NCBI RefSeq assembly: GCF_039975415.1
Contig: NZ_JBDWHD010000004.1
DNA length: 64,000 nt
Direction: 5' to 3' (one strand)
Source: Ascidiaceihabitans sp039975415
GTDB lineage: Bacteria; Pseudomonadota; Alphaproteobacteria; Rhodobacterales; Rhodobacteraceae
Position 1 is the first letter of the stretch. Every line of letters starts with the position of its first letter. The translations under genes were made by a program, and so were the position numbers. The notes beneath the pieces were generated by a model. The model ran no database searches and was not told where the DNA came from. It was given only the letters and a program-made list of their open reading frames with translations. This document shows positions 63,275 through 64,000 of this stretch, one piece after another.

Positions 63275-63676
63275 CTACAAACCTTTGTCCATCAAGTCTT
63301 TGATATCGGCCTGCGACGTGCCCGCCACGATGCGGCCCAATTCCTGACCGCCTTTCAAAACGATCAGCGTGGAACGGCGCGGGATGTTGCGTGATGTGGT
63401 GACGTCGTGTGACTTGTAGTCGTCCCAGTCTACGCGCACAAACGTCATGGCGCTGTTGTAGGCGGGGTTCTCGCCGCGCAATTGCCCTATGATGCGTTCT
63501 TGGCGTGCGCATGTGGAACACCAGTCGGCGGCATAATCCACAAACACGGTTTCGCCGCGGTCCAAAGCGTCTTGGATCAGGCCGGGCGTATAGTCTTTCA
63601 GGTCCGTGCTGGCCTGTGCCGCCATCGGCAAGACTGCTGTGGCAGTGCAGGCAAGAAAAAAGTCACGACGGTTCAT
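63275..63676 (-). CDS. Periplasmic thioredoxin-like protein (DsbD gamma-like)
   Basis: 133 aa with an N-terminal signal MNRRDFFLACTATAVLPMAAQ and a thioredoxin fold with redox pair in YAADWCSTCARQERI. The WCSTC active site resembles the C-terminal domain of DsbD. Next to ccdA in one - strand operon, so it probably receives electrons from CcdA, in the way split DsbD/CcdA systems do for cytochrome c maturation. Confidence 0.88.
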   Translation of the reverse strand: MNRRDFFLACTATAVLPMAAQASTDLKDYTPGLIQDALDRGETVFVDYAADWCSTCARQERIIGQLRGENPAYNSAMTFVRVDWDDYKSHDVTTSRNIPRRSTLIVLKGGQELGRIVAGTSQADIKDLMDKGL

Positions 63677-63691
63677 TTGGATCTCCTGAGA

Positions 63692-64000
63692 TTATATTGA
63701 AACAGATAGGTCTTGCAGCCAGTAGGGCAAAACCTGCACCAACCACGCCTCGATGATGTGGTTGACTTTGAACAGCAGCATCAGGCCCACGGCCACAAAT
63801 GTGGCACCAAGGATCGGTTTTGATTTTGCAGCCAACGTGCGCAGACGTGTGGCGCGGCTGCGTATGGCTTCGCGCGCACCCAGACCAAGACCAAGGATCA
63901 AAGTGGACACGCCCGCGGCAAACGCCACCATAATCAGCGTCACATAGCCAAGGTTTTCGCCCTGTGATGCAAGCGCGATTGCCCCACCCAGCGTCGGACC
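63692..64000 (-). CDS. ccdA: Cytochrome c biogenesis protein CcdA (3' part; gene runs off the window)
   Basis: The open frame from 64000 down to TAA 63692-63694 encodes GPTLGGAIALASQGENLG followed by membrane helices (MVAFAAGVSTLILGLGLG..., ILGATFVAVGLMLLF), the C-terminal half of the DsbD/CcdA transmembrane domain. CcdA moves electrons from cytosolic thioredoxin to periplasmic thiols. The 5' end lies beyond the window. Confidence 0.88.
   Translation of the reverse strand, partial: GPTLGGAIALASQGENLGYVTLIMVAFAAGVSTLILGLGLGAREAIRSRATRLRTLAAKSKPILGATFVAVGLMLLFKVNHIIEAWLVQVLPYWLQDLSVSI

Overview
The window looks like a contiguous piece of a marine alphaproteobacterial (Rhodobacterales, Roseobacter-group) chromosome. 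The basis is gene content and order: lptF-lptG-lptD-surA-pdxA-rsmA in one operon, a fused C4-type 5-aminolevulinate synthase (HemA), a prfB without programmed frameshift, a MetF/methyl-THF:corrinoid methyltransferase/'virulence factor' cluster, and an enlarged TRAP transporter. No tRNA, rRNA, CRISPR array, prophage or transposase was seen. Coding density is very high, and most of the window is housekeeping.

Layout. 1-46: tail of an unidentified + strand gene. 48-7434 (-): LPS-export/outer-membrane biogenesis operon in which all five junctions are 4-base ATGA overlaps. 7583-9513 (+): leucyl aminopeptidase and DNA polymerase III chi. 9519-12696 (-): retropepsin-like protease, MarC protein, ABC-F ATPase. 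12840-13262 (+): ndk with a terminator. 13370-14884 (-): TfoX-C protein, a 30-aa small ORF, aldose 1-epimerase. 14996-18216 (+): fused 2-oxoacid dehydrogenase E1 overlapping an acyltransferase-fold protein. 18413-22490 (-): chemotaxis cluster STAS-CheY-CheA-CheW-CheY plus a short protein that I read as a CheZ/CheT-like phosphatase. 22681-25033 (-): one-carbon cluster ending at a strong terminator. 25233-27961 (+): sulfotransferase, a 17-bp triple repeat, Ppx/GppA, RlmE. 27998-30528 (-): small protein, fluoroacetate-dehalogenase-like hydrolase, M20 peptidase. 30768-35898 (+): hemA (TTG start), rodZ-like, ispG, an orphan sensor kinase. 35932-38047 (-): DsbA-like protein and M48/TPR protease. 38070-46718 (+): aminotransferase, AmiC-type amidase, PBP1A, prfB, amidase, DUF2189 protein. 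46746-49012 (-): XRE regulator, Rieske oxygenase, small partner. 49246-54159: ilvH and ilvI (-) separated by a + strand hybrid kinase. 54476-57345 (-): sensor kinase, NarL-type regulator and a soluble chemoreceptor-tip protein, divergent from 57587-62180 (+), a TRAP transporter. 62282-64000: a 2OG-Fe(II) oxygenase (+), then a thioredoxin and the 3' end of ccdA (-).

How the parts work together. The LPS/OMP operon, RodZ, PBP1A, AmiC, and the DsbA-like and M48 proteins form a cell-envelope theme. The ilvI leader carries a promoter, a 15-codon Leu/Val/Ile peptide and a terminator: a classical attenuator for branched-chain amino-acid synthesis. The kinase/regulator pair next to the TRAP genes probably senses the transported ligand through its periplasmic Cache domain. 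The chemotaxis block would use the other receptors of the cell; no cheR, cheB or full-length receptor lies in this window.

Most notable items for follow-up are the ilv attenuator, the DxxxQ-containing protein after cheY, a 27-codon ORF that exactly bridges the two TRAP permease genes with one-base overlaps at both ends, the E1/acyltransferase pair without E2/E3, and the chemoreceptor-tip protein in a two-component operon. All functional assignments are by reading the sequence; no database search was run.
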